This document shows, one piece after another, positions 1-12,900 of a stretch of 64,000 nt of DNA. Origin of the DNA: Dipylidium caninum (lineage: Eukaryota; Platyhelminthes; Cestoda; Cyclophyllidea; Dipylidiidae); assembly GCA_017562135.1 (NCBI GenBank), contig QEYB01000999.1, positions 372,001 to 436,000 on the forward strand, read 5' to 3'. Made by a program: the position numbers and the translations under genes. A model generated the notes under the pieces. That model was given only the letters and a program-made list of their open reading frames with translations. It had not been told where the DNA came from and searched no databases. Positions within the stretch are counted from its first letter, which is position 1, and each line of letters opens with the position of its first letter.

Positions 1-198
1 GTGTCTGTCTGTCTGTCTGTCGGCCTGCCTGCCTGTCTCTCTCTCTGTGACTGTGGCTGTATTTGCGTTTCATGTGAATGTGAGAACGGGTGGCCGGTGT
101 TCGTGCATGATGGTGTGTCAGCTCGTGTTGCTGAACGAGAGCATCAAATCGGTTGACAGGGGAATCGTCAGTGTCATAACTAGTTCGCAGTCACACCT
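1..198 (+). repeat. Terminal segment of a GC-rich dispersed repeat (window edge)
   Basis: Positions 1-198 are the near-exact reverse complement of about 8248-8445, from a CTGT tetranucleotide run through to ataactagttcgcagtcac. Similarity stops abruptly at the gcagtcac end in both copies, so that point looks like an element end. The rest of this copy lies outside the window. Confidence 0.7.
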
Positions 199-463
199 AC
201 GCGTTATTGGTTCTCGTGGTTTCGTAAATGGAGGTGATTGGAGAGAGGCCGAGAAAGCGAGAGACGAAGGGAGTAGTAGTAGTAGGAGTAGTAGTAGGCG
301 TCCACTCTTCGGGTCTCTCCCTATGCTTTTCTGCCTTTTTCATTTATTAACAACGAATCTACCAAGTAGACATGAGGCGAAGCAGCGGCCACGTCTACAC
401 ATTTACTCTTTACTGGCCAAGTCAATTTGCCATGTACAAGAGAAGGCGAAGTGAAAGTTGAAA

Positions 464-904
464 TTACACCTTGTCGAGGACTTCGCCACCCGACATTAAA
501 ACATCCGATTTTGGAAGAGTTTGCCGCAATTGCTGGCTCTGTTCTGCCTGCAGTTGGTGGCGATGGTGCTGCTGTTGCCGTCTAAAGAGCATTTTCTTCG
601 CCACTCCGCTCCGATGCGGTACACCGGTAGTGTTGGGTGCTAGAAGGCTCTTCGGAATCAGCGCTGCCTCCGTGCGAATCCGTCGAACGTGGGGAAGTGG
701 AATGTCCAAGCCATAGACCATTTGAGCATCCGTGACAGCTGTTAAACCGGCCGGTAATGCAAAATCTGCTGAGCCCAGAGCTGTCACCAATCTGTCAGTG
801 TACATTGGCAATCCGATGGTTGTGAGGAAGTCTCTCAAATTGTCCGTTTTTATGCCACTGCAGTTAAGGTAGCGCTGGGTTCGGATGTCATCGTAGTTGG
901 GTGC
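464..904 (-). CDS. SASH1-like terminal exon with SAM domain 2
   Basis: The acceptor is ctcaag just upstream of 904. The exon carries a SAM domain, seen as NLRDFLTTIGLPMYTDRL, an inner helix region, then PLPHVRRIRTEAALIPKSLL, which matches the HIRKLL-type end of SASH1 SAM2. After the SAM domain comes a basic, glutamine/histidine-rich tail of about 45 residues ending at TAA (464-466). SAM domains form polymers or heterodimers, and this one sits at the C-terminus as in the family. Confidence 0.82.
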   Translation of the reverse strand, partial: APNYDDIRTQRYLNCSGIKTDNLRDFLTTIGLPMYTDRLVTALGSADFALPAGLTAVTDAQMVYGLDIPLPHVRRIRTEAALIPKSLLAPNTTGVPHRSGVAKKMLFRRQQQHHRHQLQAEQSQQLRQTLPKSDVLMSGGEVLDKV

Positions 905-3900
905 CTTGAGAATGAAAAGAAGTGGGCAGAAATTTTTATCATTCATCCAGACGTCCGATTAAGACCAGACGATTGTTCTAACTGACCTCCTATACCAATC
1001 CGCTCCTACGACCTTACGGTTAACCCGTTTTATTCCTTCGTTACCGGTTCTTGCGGAGGGTGACGGCGCATCCTCACATGATACCCTTTTCACCATCGTC
1101 CACCTCACGCCTTCGGGTTGAAGCGTTTCCCGAGTGTTTAGCAAGCGCTGGTGCCAGCCTTCTATTAAATGGGACGGTGTAATGAACTCCCAGAGCCCTC
1201 CTCTACCCTTCACCAGCGTCGAAGAGCAGAAAGGGGCAAAAATGTGCAAGTAGAGTTGGTTATGAGGCCAAAAACGAAGCAACCTATAGTCACGAGTGGA
1301 ATATTTTAAATTTCAACTGAGAAAGGCCAACAACTAACAGCCTACTCGTCTAAGCTCCAAGTTTCCCTTGAATACTGGGCGTTGGGAAGGCGTGCGGTAG
1401 GGGCCGCCGCCCAAGCCCGCAACCAAACCGTTAAGGGGCATTTCTTTAATTAAGAGCAAGATAAATACTTAGTAAGACATAATTTGAAGGCGTACAAATG
1501 GTAGCTTGGCTCGCGTCAACGAACGTTCGCGTAGACCCTCCAGAATGAGGGCGATTGTGGTAAAGTCCCTGTCCGCCTCTTCGGCATAGCGTTCCACCAA
1601 TCTCAGCGGTATCCCCGACTCGCCGGTCTACAATGGCCACCAGACAGGGTGAAAGGAAATGCAGTGTCGTGGCTCCACTCGGCGGCGTCGTCTTTCCTTA
1701 CCGCGCTGGTGTATGGTGGCTTGGTGAGGTCGATCCACTCCATATGAAGGCGTTGGGCGATGAGCGCCTCCAAATCCTCTCCATTTGGACTGCTATTTTG
1801 ATGCTGTAGTGAGGCTTCATCAATTTTCACGCATTTTGGTGTGGAGCCTGTCCTCTTTCGTCCACAATCGGGTTGACAAGGCTGACCCGTCTCGCCATTC
1901 TGCTGTTTACGCATGGAAGTTTTGCGTAAAATTCCCACCGGAGTTTTGGGACGCTATTGTTGGCAGAATTAAAATAAATTACATTTTAATTGGCTTTTCA
2001 GTTGTTCGCATCCGGTCACTAAGGTAGAGCAACGAGAGGTTGCATTTAATCGAACGGAGGTTATGCTGTTTCACATGGAACTACTCAGTCAATTACTGAA
2101 AGTTTAGCCCACTAGCGGTCAGTTCCGGGGTGTCGATAGCGTCCGAGAGCCCAGGGGCATCTACAGGCCTCAGGCAATGGCAGAACGCGGAGCTACACCT
2201 GGTGCCGAGCTGGCAGAAGTAGCCAATCACCGTTGAAATTGCAATCTAACCAGCTTCCTCTGCCCCCAGGCGGTGGAAACATTACAATCCCCGCCTCCCG
2301 CCCCGACCCGACAACAAACCCCATAAATATTTAATCTTGGAGAAAGGAATGAAGAACTTGCTGTGAAGATGACGTCGTCCTGTGTGCAGTTCTTCTTAAC
2401 AGATTCCCCTTTGTTTCCTTGCAACAGAAATGTGTAAAAGATTTGTAGAATCAAAAAACTGTTTAGCTTTGCGAACTACCACTGTAGCTTGTCACTTACC
2501 TGCTATTTCCAAGCTCCCTGATGGCAAGGCCATTTTAAGCTCGAGGGGGTACTTAGGTCCAAGGCTGTTTGATCGCTGGGAGACAAGGAAGTCATTTTTG
2601 ACTAAGCCAGGAAAGTGTTCTGCAACAGAAGTAATCAGCTGAGGTGTCTGGAAACAGCGTACTGCATGTTCTGCTCTTCAACACTTTTCCAGTGGCCCCC
2701 CGAAAATCGACTTCGGGTCTTACTCTTTTAGTATAAGGTCGAAAACTATGGAACGGGCGTTGAATATAAGTGGATAACAGAAAGCACAATTTTTCACCTT
2801 ATTTATTAGAGTGAGTCGGGGTAATTTCCATGGGCATCTACGACTTTCTGCACAAAATGGAGCGGGGCATATATGATAGTGAATTAATCAGCGTTGCTAA
2901 GCCTTTTACCGTGATAATGAAACGGTAACAATGGAAGGTGGAGGACGTGGAAAGATTGCACCGTGTAGAGAAGTTAATTTGTCACCACTGATTTAAGCCT
3001 AATGCAATTGCCGCGACGATTCAGCCAGTTTCTCATTCATTACATGACAGCCACGGCAACAGGACTCCGACGTTGTTACCACTTCGCCTGGTTTTACGAA
3101 GAAATAGTGGTCGCCCCTTCAGCATTCCAAAATATGGTGACCGTAATGATTTAGAAGAAATTTCGCCTTTCCTGAACATTTTCATTTATCATACAAAATC
3201 CTCTTTTTATCACAAGTGCTCATTTGATGTACAAACGACGGCAGCGGTGTATCGCGGAGGAAGCGACGAAGACGCACACTTGCTGTTTGTTGCCGTCGCT
3301 CGACCGTCTGCAGTTGCGTCGCTTCGTCCGGCCGCTGCATATGAGTTCAGCCTCTTTCCTTTATTTATCTCACGCAGATGTTTTAGCACAGCAGCAGGCG
3401 TGTGGGTGGCTGATTCCCACTTTAAAGCCAAGTTCAAGCATAGTTGTGCGTGTGGGTCATCAACAGGGGCCGGTGGTCTTCCTGGAGGCGGGGCTCCTCG
3501 ACGGTGCTCACATTGCCAGATGGACATTTTTTGGAACGAACATCGAGCATTTTTGTGCGGGAGTGATTCCATCCCCGAACGCCTCACTAACGTTTCTCGA
3601 AGCCTGTTGGGCTGCGCTCTGTTTCAATCGGAACTCGTACAAGGAAAGTAGATGTTAATGGCCTTTTATTTTCATCTGCTCTCAATAAAGAATATAATAA
3701 AGGTTAGATACGAGCGCGGGAAAATTTTGCTAAATGAAGAAGAATAACACCTTTAGCGTTTGTTAATATAAATTTCGAGCTCAAGTTACAATGTGTCTCT
3801 CAAAGTCACAGCTGAACTCAACCTACACAAAACGCTCGTTTCATAGTTTCCAACCAAATACCTTTTCACCGATGCGTCCAACCAAGACGCATTGAGACGC

Positions 3901-6900
3901 TTTCAATAGTATTGCCTGAATAAGGATCATCAGAAGCTGATTAAAGGAGAGAATTGGAAATATCATCGGGCAACAGATTTCGTCGAGCATCGCCTTCCTC
4001 CCAGTCGACGCAAAGTAGTAATCGCCGGAGGGAGGTGTAATCCGTGGAACTAGGCTTCATCACCGATGTGAATTACTCCCGAAACGTCGAGACGACTTCA
4101 CGCAGATTAGAGGACCGGTAGAATTACCTTCGGTTATTCCCTGTTCAGCTAAACAGTGCCACTCGGCACAACGCAAGCCTGGACCGACCAAACTGAGTGG
4201 GGGTGCACATCCCCACGCCCGATATTGGGACATTTCCGTGGCTCCAACAACTCGTCAAGTGGGCTCTGGACAAAAGAAGAAATCTTACTTCTCACACCAA
4301 AGTGCGATTCGTGGGATGCGAGGTCATTTTTGACACTGACAGTCGAGTGACCGGTTTCACGGTCGCCGTCTTGCCTAAAAGGAAAAGGGGAAAAATGACT
4401 CCAAAAGACTCCAAGTTGTCGCTCTTTCTCTCTCCCATCTCTTTCCCTATTCTCACACCTATTTTGCGCCTAGTCAGAGCCACATGACGCAGGTGTCAAG
4501 ACATCCCAACCCGTTATTTTAAAATCGCCCTAGATTGTTAATTGTCAGATGCCGCATTGGGGATCTGGCAAGTGGATCCACTTTAAGGAGGACATACGAC
4601 ATGGCACAGCCGTGACGAGAAACTACCGACCTGCTGTTTGCGTTTCTGGACCTGGCGACGACACCCACAAGGAACCTCCACCTTCTGCGCGCAGCACCAA
4701 CAAAACCTTTTATTTTTCACTACTCGACAATTTAATTTACCCTAATAAGAAGAGTATATGCTAGTCAAAGTCCGACATGGGCGAAGGTTTATTTCACACA
4801 ATCCGCATCCAATCGGCAGATCTTTTTGAGAAAGATAAAATGTCCAAACAGCTTGGAATAATTACTTCTGGCCTATTAAAGTGACACGGTCTAAATATGA
4901 AGAAAAAGAAGTTTTATTAGTGAGAAAAGCAGGAGAAGGAGACCGCTGACCCGTTGACTCTCTAATTAGACCCGGGAGATCTTTAAGTTCAACTCCCCAA
5001 CACTTTTCGGCCGATGAAGGCGTCGAATAAAAGGTTTTAACTATTGGAATGGCAACCAAATAATTACGGATTTTAAGTGAGAATATAATTTCATGATTTT
5101 TGCGAAAAACATAATCTTATTCAATTGGATACCATCCGCTTTTGTCGATGGCCTTTTTTCCCATCGTTCAAGCAGTGTCGTAGTTTCACGTTCACAAGAT
5201 TTATTATCTCTGCCATCATAAAACTGAATGAAGTATGATTTGACAACTTTAGCGTCATTAAAAATTCTACCACCTGAGGAGTTCTGCATGGAAAGACGAA
5301 ATAAATGGTAGTTTGAAGGCGTAAGGGCAGGGCTACATGGCGGACGTATCAAACCATCCCAACCCGGATACAGTAAATTTTCTCGAGTGACCAAAGATGT
5401 GTGGGGACCTCGCATTATCATCCTCACGACTCGCCACTTTCGGCCGCTTTGCTCGAATTGCATTGCTTAATTTGACGAGTTGTTGAACCTGCACGTTTTA
5501 ATTGATACTGTGATTGGTCAGCAAAAGTTCAAAGTGCAGAGTTCCATTTTATAATCCCCAACCCCCCCTCCAGATTGACAGCATAATCTTTGTTGGTGGA
5601 TCTCTGCTTTTGATTCCGTCTGAGCTGGTGGTTCATCTTACATCATCCATGACCTCTCCCGATTAACGCTGCCGCAAACTATCGTCTTCTCGTCGTCAGT
5701 AATTAGTCCTTTCGCAAATGGATCAACTTCATAGCCAGTCAGAAGCAACGAATGGCAGATGTTAGTGCGTGGCACTGAATAAATTTCCTCAAGCTGACCA
5801 TGCTTTTTTAATTTTCCTTCCAATGCCTGTATGCGATATGCATCTGAGTTTCTCGGGACCATCATGGATTGTGACCTCGACGATCTGAAACATCAACGGT
5901 CGACATCGACGTGGATCTCATCGGAAAATCAAGTTTGACGGCACATTCTTGCTTTCCTCCGGGGTTTCATTTTATTTCATTTCTTTTGTGCTTGTAATGC
6001 CTTCTTACATTTTCAGGAATAATACACTAAAATATGCCCGAAATGCATATTTTGTTCTTCCATTTCTAATTAGAATAAAATAAAACTACACAACTGAATG
6101 AGATTTTTCCACTAAATGAAATGTAGAAGTCAAAACAAGATGAGGAAAATACAAGTTGGGTACTTTGAACACGGTAAAGAACAAAAATAATTTGCAAAAT
6201 TCAACTGCCGAAAAAACCGCAATGACTTAGTTGCCAAACCAAAATTTTAACAGGCTACGATTTATTATTCCACAAATTATCAAGGTCCGCATGTGGAACC
6301 GGTAGTAGACGAAAGGGAAGAGTGGAGGCGAATGGGAGAAGGGCTTACCTTTGTGTGTCCGAGGCGCTTTGTAGACGAGAGTAGTCGACAGGGCGTGGAA
6401 ACACAATGTCTCCGCTGGCATAGAGACCCCTGACGTCGTAACCGCTGGGTGACTTCATCCACGTCATTGAAGTTTCCTGATTTTCGTTGACGAGGTACAC
6501 GGGCCTCTCTACAACCCATCCACGTCAGCGTAAAATGGGAAAAACTCAACATTTTAGAGGGCAAACTTTTGAGAAAACATCCGGTAGCAAAGATGAAGTG
6601 AAAACAGACGCAAATTATTTGCTTATTCAATACAGTCATCAAAAGAAGACATCCAGTCGGTGGTGCGGTAGGGGAAGGGACGTGTTTCTTCGGTCATTCA
6701 TCAAATGCCAAAACTGCTACAGTAGACTTGGAGGTGGAGCTGGAGGCGGTGGGAGGGAGGTGAACGGTGGCGGGGGAGAGAAGACGCGGGTGCAGGGGAT
6801 ACATGCTGAAGCAGTTAGTGTCAGGGACCGATTTTCGGCCGATCCAGTTATTTTGACGGAAATTGGCGTAACCTTTGAGGAAAGGTCATCTATACCTACG

Positions 6901-9900
6901 AATGTATCATTAATGCTTCCACACTTCCTCCCCACTGATAGTACAACGATAATTCTTCGCCTGCCTTCCCCAGTCCCCTCACCGCCTCGTCGGCCACCGC
7001 CCGGTGCTTAATGACTTCAAGAGTACGCTTTTTAAAATTAAATGTCGTTAACTTTTTTTAAATTTTGAGTTGTAATAAATGTCATTGAGGCCTGCGCATG
7101 TTCTCGTCGCCTCGTCAACAAAAAGCTCACACCTCGTCTCCCCTTCCCCACCCTCGCCCTCACCCTTTCGCCGCCTGCCGGAGGGGCAAAAGTGGAATTA
7201 CAATTTAATTAGTCTCCTTAAATCTAGTGGACTCGACTAAATAGGGGACTTTGACAACACTAGTGCCCATTTACAGTTAATCAGATAAATTGAAGGTGCT
7301 TCTTTAATACTCAAGGCAATTTCAAGATATTTTCAAAACTCCAATGAGCCGTAAGTTACCGGAGAAATGGTGTGCAATGATGATGAAGTAAGAGACAAAA
7401 CTACCTAATTTTACATGAAATTATATAGTCATGGACGGTGGTGTATACTATGATGAACTTTTAAATTCCCCCTTAACCATGCCACACGTCTGTCCAATCA
7501 AATTTCAAGAAGTGGCTACGCCTAAACGCCTATTGGGTAGCAGTTAGAGGGTTCGAAAAGGACTGGTGTACACGGCGAACTGAGGGAAAGCGTTGAAACA
7601 AGACCTAGAAATGAGCCTTAGTTTTAGAAGATATGGCATATTTTGTTTAATATAACCATAAGAGTATGTAAGTAACAAGCAATTAACAGTTGACACGAAC
7701 CAGCGCTTATGCAGACTAATTAGCTCATTTAGTAGGCTAAAATTAGATGCTATGCAACTGCAAAAAAAGAAGGTTACCAGGAAAGAGACGAAAAAGTGGG
7801 GAGGTTGACAGTGACGCACCTATTTGGGAGTCGGTGAGCAACTGAGCTGCAGTGAGGAGACTGGCACGAGCCTCGGCACTGCTGATGCCCATGTCGATGA
7901 GCCGCTGACGTGTAAGTTCACCGAGTTGGTCAATTCGTGCAAAGCCATGCTTAAGAAGACGCTGATGGAGGCTCTAGAAAGGCCATAAAGAATATTCCTG
8001 ATATTTTCCGACGAGAAACTTCTAGAAAGGATGCTAGCATCCAAATATTCTACGGCCTGAAATGAATTAGTAGGGGGTGCTAGTAGGCATGGGCGGGTGT
8101 GTGAGGAGGAAGAATAGAGGGTATGTCACCCATGAGGTGGCACAGTAAACCCATAAGAAGCACTTTCACCTAAAAAGGCTCCCTCTCGGCTTCTCTCTCG
8201 AGCTCTATTTCTTTCTCTCTCGAGTTACCATCTACGAAGGGTGAATGTGATTGCGAACTAGTTATGACACTGACGATTCCCCTGTCAACCGATTTGATGC
8301 TCTCGTTCAGCAACACGAGCTGACACACCATCATGCACGAACACCGGCCACCCGTTCTCACATTCACATGAAACGCAAATACAGCCACAGTCACAGAGAG
8401 AGAGACAGGCAGGCAGGCCGACAGACAGACAGACAGACAGACACAAAGGCGGAAATGTGGGCGGAGGTGAAATGGCGGTAGAGGCGATGGCCTGTCTTTC
8501 ATCGTCCTCCTCCTCCTCCTCCTCCTCCTCCTCCTCCTCCTCCTGATTCCCCTAACTCGCCTGTCCTTTCCCCCGTCTCACAGACGTTTAGACGTGGGCA
8601 CCCTCGTGTCTCCCTTCGCACGCAAATGCACCACCTCCCACTTCACCGTCTGTCGTGCGAGGCGCAGCCGATGTCGCGAGACGGGACGACGCCTCACCCG
8701 CACTCCACAGAGTACGTGCTTGTGTGAGAGCTGTGCGACGCCAACGCCAGACGGTGGTTGAGAGTTGGTTGAAACCCCTTGGTACGATGCCACAATGACG
8801 TGGACAGTGCGGGATGGAGAGGAGCAGACTCATACTGCCTCGTCGAGGAGGTGCATCTTGCGGGGCTTGGAGCAGTTGCGTTCAAAGTGGCAGGGCGTGT
8901 GGCAGTAGGACTCCAATGCCTCTTCTCCTCCCTTCCCTTTTCTCCTCTCCTCTCCTCTCTCTAATCTACTCTGCTCTGCTCTGTCCTACTCTGTTCTGTT
9001 CTGTTCGCCCCTTCTCGCTCGCCCACTCTTGCACTCGTGGTGGGCAGCAGACGCGTCGCACCTCGGCGGCACGCGGCATCGAAGCGGTGCAGAAGGGGAG
9101 GAGGGGATGTTGTGGGACGAGGCGAAGGGGAGAAGCTGCATGTGGAGCGTGTTATGGAGTGGGTTGAAGACGAGTGGGGATGAGGAGGAGGAGCAGGAGC
9201 AGGAGGAGGAGGAGGAGGAGGAGAGGAGGAGGAGGAGGAGGAGGAGGAGGAGGGCAAGGGGGAGGGGGAGGGGAAGGCGGGGGGAGTGCGCCCAAAATTT
9301 GCTCCCCCAAACTCTGTCCACCGAGGGCCGTGGCAACGATATGGCGACTGCTCGTCCGTCTCGACTTCACGCACCTCGTGGTGAAGTAGAAGGGTATGGG
9401 TGTGGTGTGGTGTGGTGTGGTGTGGTGTGGTGTGGTGTGGTGTGGTGTGGTGTGGTGTGGTGTGGTGTGGTGTGGTGTGGTGTGGTGTGGTGTGGTGTGG
9501 TGTGGTGTGGTGTGGTGTATTGCTACTTTGCGTTGGGATGGGTTGGATTGGGTTGGGTTGTAGGGTTTGGGTCCGATTAATCGAGTGGAGGTGATCTGAG
9601 AGGTAGGAATGGTCGTTGTGGTGAGTCGCGGTGTGTCTCGAGGTTGTATTTACCACCTCGAACATTTGTTTGGCAGTTGCGTGTGTGAGTGTGTGTCTGC
9701 GTGAGTGGGGAGACAGGCAATGTGGCGGTGCAAACGAGGCCGGGACGTCGTTGAAGGCGGCAGTGGTGGTTGGAGCGGTCGGACGGGCGGGTTGGTGGGT
9801 GGGTGGATGAGTGGATGAGTGGTAGGGTTCATTTGGGTTAGGTTGGAAGGAGGTTGAGTAGTGAGGAGTTGATGGTAGTGCTTGAATTATGCATGCCATG

Positions 9901-12900
9901 GAGAGCTGCCTCTGCTCCGTCTGCACGGACTGACATTTACTGCTGTACGTGGCATGAAACGAGGCACGGTGGAGTAGTGCGCTTGGGCACTGGGTGGGCA
10001 TCATCAATACACACACACGCACACACAGATGTGGATGAAGATGCGGGCATCGATGAGGGACAGATTAAGGAGAGGGGGAGGGGAAAACAGAAGAGGAAAT
10101 TGAAGACGGAGACGGAGACGAAGACGAGGACAAAGGCGGAAAAGTAAAAGGGGGAAGAAGGCAAAGACGAGAACGAGAACGAGAACGAAGAAGACAGGAC
10201 CAGGAGAGGAAGGGGAGACAGAGAGGCTCGAAAACAAGGGAAGAGGGGAAGAGGAGTGGTTGGGAGAAAGAGAGAGGGAGGGAGGGAGGGAGGGAGTAGA
10301 AGATGAGGGGAGGTTGAGGAGAATGGAGGCAAAGTGGGAAGAAGGAAGGGAAGGCCGTGAGAAAGGGTCGCACAGGCGGGTGAAGAGTAGCCTCTAAGAG
10401 GAAGGGAAGACGAGAATGCCCGTCTCGTGCATGGACTTGCAGAAGGAGCAGGGTGGCAGACGTCGCGATCGCGGCGGAGTGGTCTGGTAGAATGGTCTGA
10501 CGCGGTGACGGTGTTGCGTGAATCGGTGGATGAGTGGGTGTGTGGACGTTGACAGTGAGAGTGACCAACTGAGCACAACGGAGCGTTGCATCCACACCTC
10601 TCCTCTCGTGACCAACCTCCGCCACCCTCCAACTCACCTATCCCCTTCCCTCGTCCCCACCCGCATTCGCGCCTCTCGATCAGACTTCATGGCAGCCTTC
10701 GTGGCCATCTCTCCGTTGGTCGCCTCTCCACCCATGTGCGTTGACGGGATCAGGCGTCTTTGACAATCATGGCGAGCGGTTGGACGGAGCGAGTCGACGG
10801 GCGAGGACTGAATACGTGGAGGGCGACTGTGCAAACCAGGTGCCTCTTCCTGCTCCTCCTCTCCCTTCACCTCCACCCCCACCTCAACTGCCACCTCCAC
10901 CTCCGCGTCCTCTACGCTTCGCGATGATTTATGCGACACTTAATAGCATGCGCATTGGGCAATGCGATTTACGTGCCGAAAGAGACGAGGCGCAGGTGCA
11001 ACGCAGCCCCCTTCATCGCACTTTCAGTCACTTTCCTCACTCTCCTCCAACGAGCATTATTACGCACGTCTGCAGATTCCCTGTGTGTGTCACTCCTCGT
11101 CCCCGTCACCACGCCTCTCCTCCACTCTCCTCCACTTTGCTTCCCCACTGGTCGGCTCTCGCGATGTTGTCGGTGGAAGGTGTTTGTCGCTGGAGTGCGT
11201 GTGTCAGAGTAGGTGGAGAGGGGCGCTAGAGGTCGGATCGAGGTCGGATCGAGGTGGGAAGGAGGTGGGAAAGTGACCTTCTCCAATGCCAATAACCGGT
11301 TCTGCGTCCCTCTCTCTCCTCAACCGCGTCTGTGACTTTCGCAGTCAGCGCCCGTGTCTGGGTGTCTCGTGAGGCGGAGTGTGCGGAGTGTGCGGAGGGT
11401 GGAAGGCGAGGCCACCTCCTCACGTCGCCATGCAATTTCTCCCCCTGCACCAACGCAATGTGCAATAGAACGTGCGTGGTGTGGGAGAGGCCACCGTTCA
11501 GCCACACACACTCGCGCGATCGTCCTCGTCGTTTTCGCCTCTTCCCACTTAATCCGCGTTCTTCCACAGTCAGAGCACAAGTCATGTCGCGCTGTCCGCA
11601 GTTCCCTTCGCGACACGCGGTGGTGTGGCTGCATTCTCACATGGTCTCGAGTCAACGAGTCTCTCGTGTGTTTCAGTGGTGGCAGGTGGATTTGATGGAG
11701 GGGGCACTTTCGACCGCGATCGGCCTCCGTGTGCGGACACTCCACCCTCTCGATTGTGACGTGGCAGGCTCTCCACCACAAGACTTCCTCGTCCGACACT
11801 TGGTCGTGTAGTCGTGAGTGTGTTGCTGTGTTTTGCATGTGTCGTGGCGGTGCAGCGATGTGGCGGTGTGTGGACGTGGTGGCAGACGGATGAGTAGAAG
11901 GTGGGACGAGTTGACCTGTCTCGTGCACCACCACCAACCTCACGTCGCGATGAAGCGCGTCTACCGGGTGGACGACAGAGGAAGTGGACTGTGTGATCTG
12001 GTATCTGCATCGTCTCGGCCGCTGGTGTTTGATGTAGGCGACGGTGGAATGCGTGTCCGCCTTTTTTATCAACATCGGCATTTTCACTATTATCAGTGCA
12101 CTCCTCTCCCGCCTCCACCTCCACCTTCGCCTTCACTTTCATCCTTGCCTTCCTCCCATTCGCATAGCACACCACCCCTCCCCCCCCCAACCATATCTTT
12201 GTCTCTGTTCCCGTTCCTAAATGCATTTTGTGACAGTCTGTTTGATCCTTTTTTCCCCATTTGTAATAACACTATGATCCCTTCATATCCCTTCCACCTC
12301 CTCCCTCCCTCCCTCCCTCCCTCCCTCCCTCCCTCACTCCACCCCACCACACCACACCCCAACTGCACATACACAGGCACCCTCACCTACATCTGCACCC
12401 TCAGCTCCTCACCTCGCTCTCAACATACCTCCAGTCCCAGTTGCCGTAGCAGCGTCAACAGGTCCTGCTTCTCGCCCAAACGCTTCCGATGCCCGTGGCA
12501 GTGCTGGTGTTGCTGTTGCAACTGCGTCTGCGTCTGCATCTGCATCTGCACCTGCTGCGACTGTGACTGTGATTGTGGCTGAGGCTGTTGCTGTAACTGT
12601 AACTGTGGCTGTGGCTGTGGCTGTAGCTGTAGCTGCAGGTGTGGCAACGTCTGCTGACGCCGGTACATCTGGTGACAATGACCCCCGTGGCTTTGACGCG
12701 CCAACCTCCAGTGTCGATGTCGACGCAGTGACTGTTGCGCATAGTCTGGCTCCGGTCGCGACCCCAGTTGCGGTCCCAGTATCGGTCCCGCCACCGTCTC
12801 AGCCTGCGTACTTCGATAGGGTCTATCGTAGTCCACTTCGTCGTCCTCCGTGCCTTCGAAGCCCTCCATGGGGACCTGCTCGTAGCAGCTGGACCCGTTG

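Larger units (their letters stand above)
8240..12080 (-). repeat. GC-rich low-complexity block, probable long repeat element
   Basis: Starts at the shared terminus (about 8245, inverted partner at 1-198) and fills a SASH1-like intron. Base composition differs sharply from the flanking AT-rich introns. It holds (CAGA)n at about 8418-8441, (TCC)n at 8503-8544, GAG-rich DNA at 9175-9290, a TGTGG array at 9401-9518, a purine-rich stretch at about 10060-10400 and GGGA repeats at 10274-10295. The many open frames here are by-products of biased composition. The right boundary is uncertain. Confidence 0.5.

Noticed and set aside
8961..10022. 353-codon minus frame rich in Thr-Pro-His-His repeats
   Set aside because: It is the translation of the TGTGG array and neighbouring skewed tracts; all six frames are long here, with no domain or splice logic.
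9937..12226. Many overlapping open frames on both strands
   Set aside because: GC-rich, stop-poor low-complexity DNA; products are Ser/Pro/Arg-rich noise.
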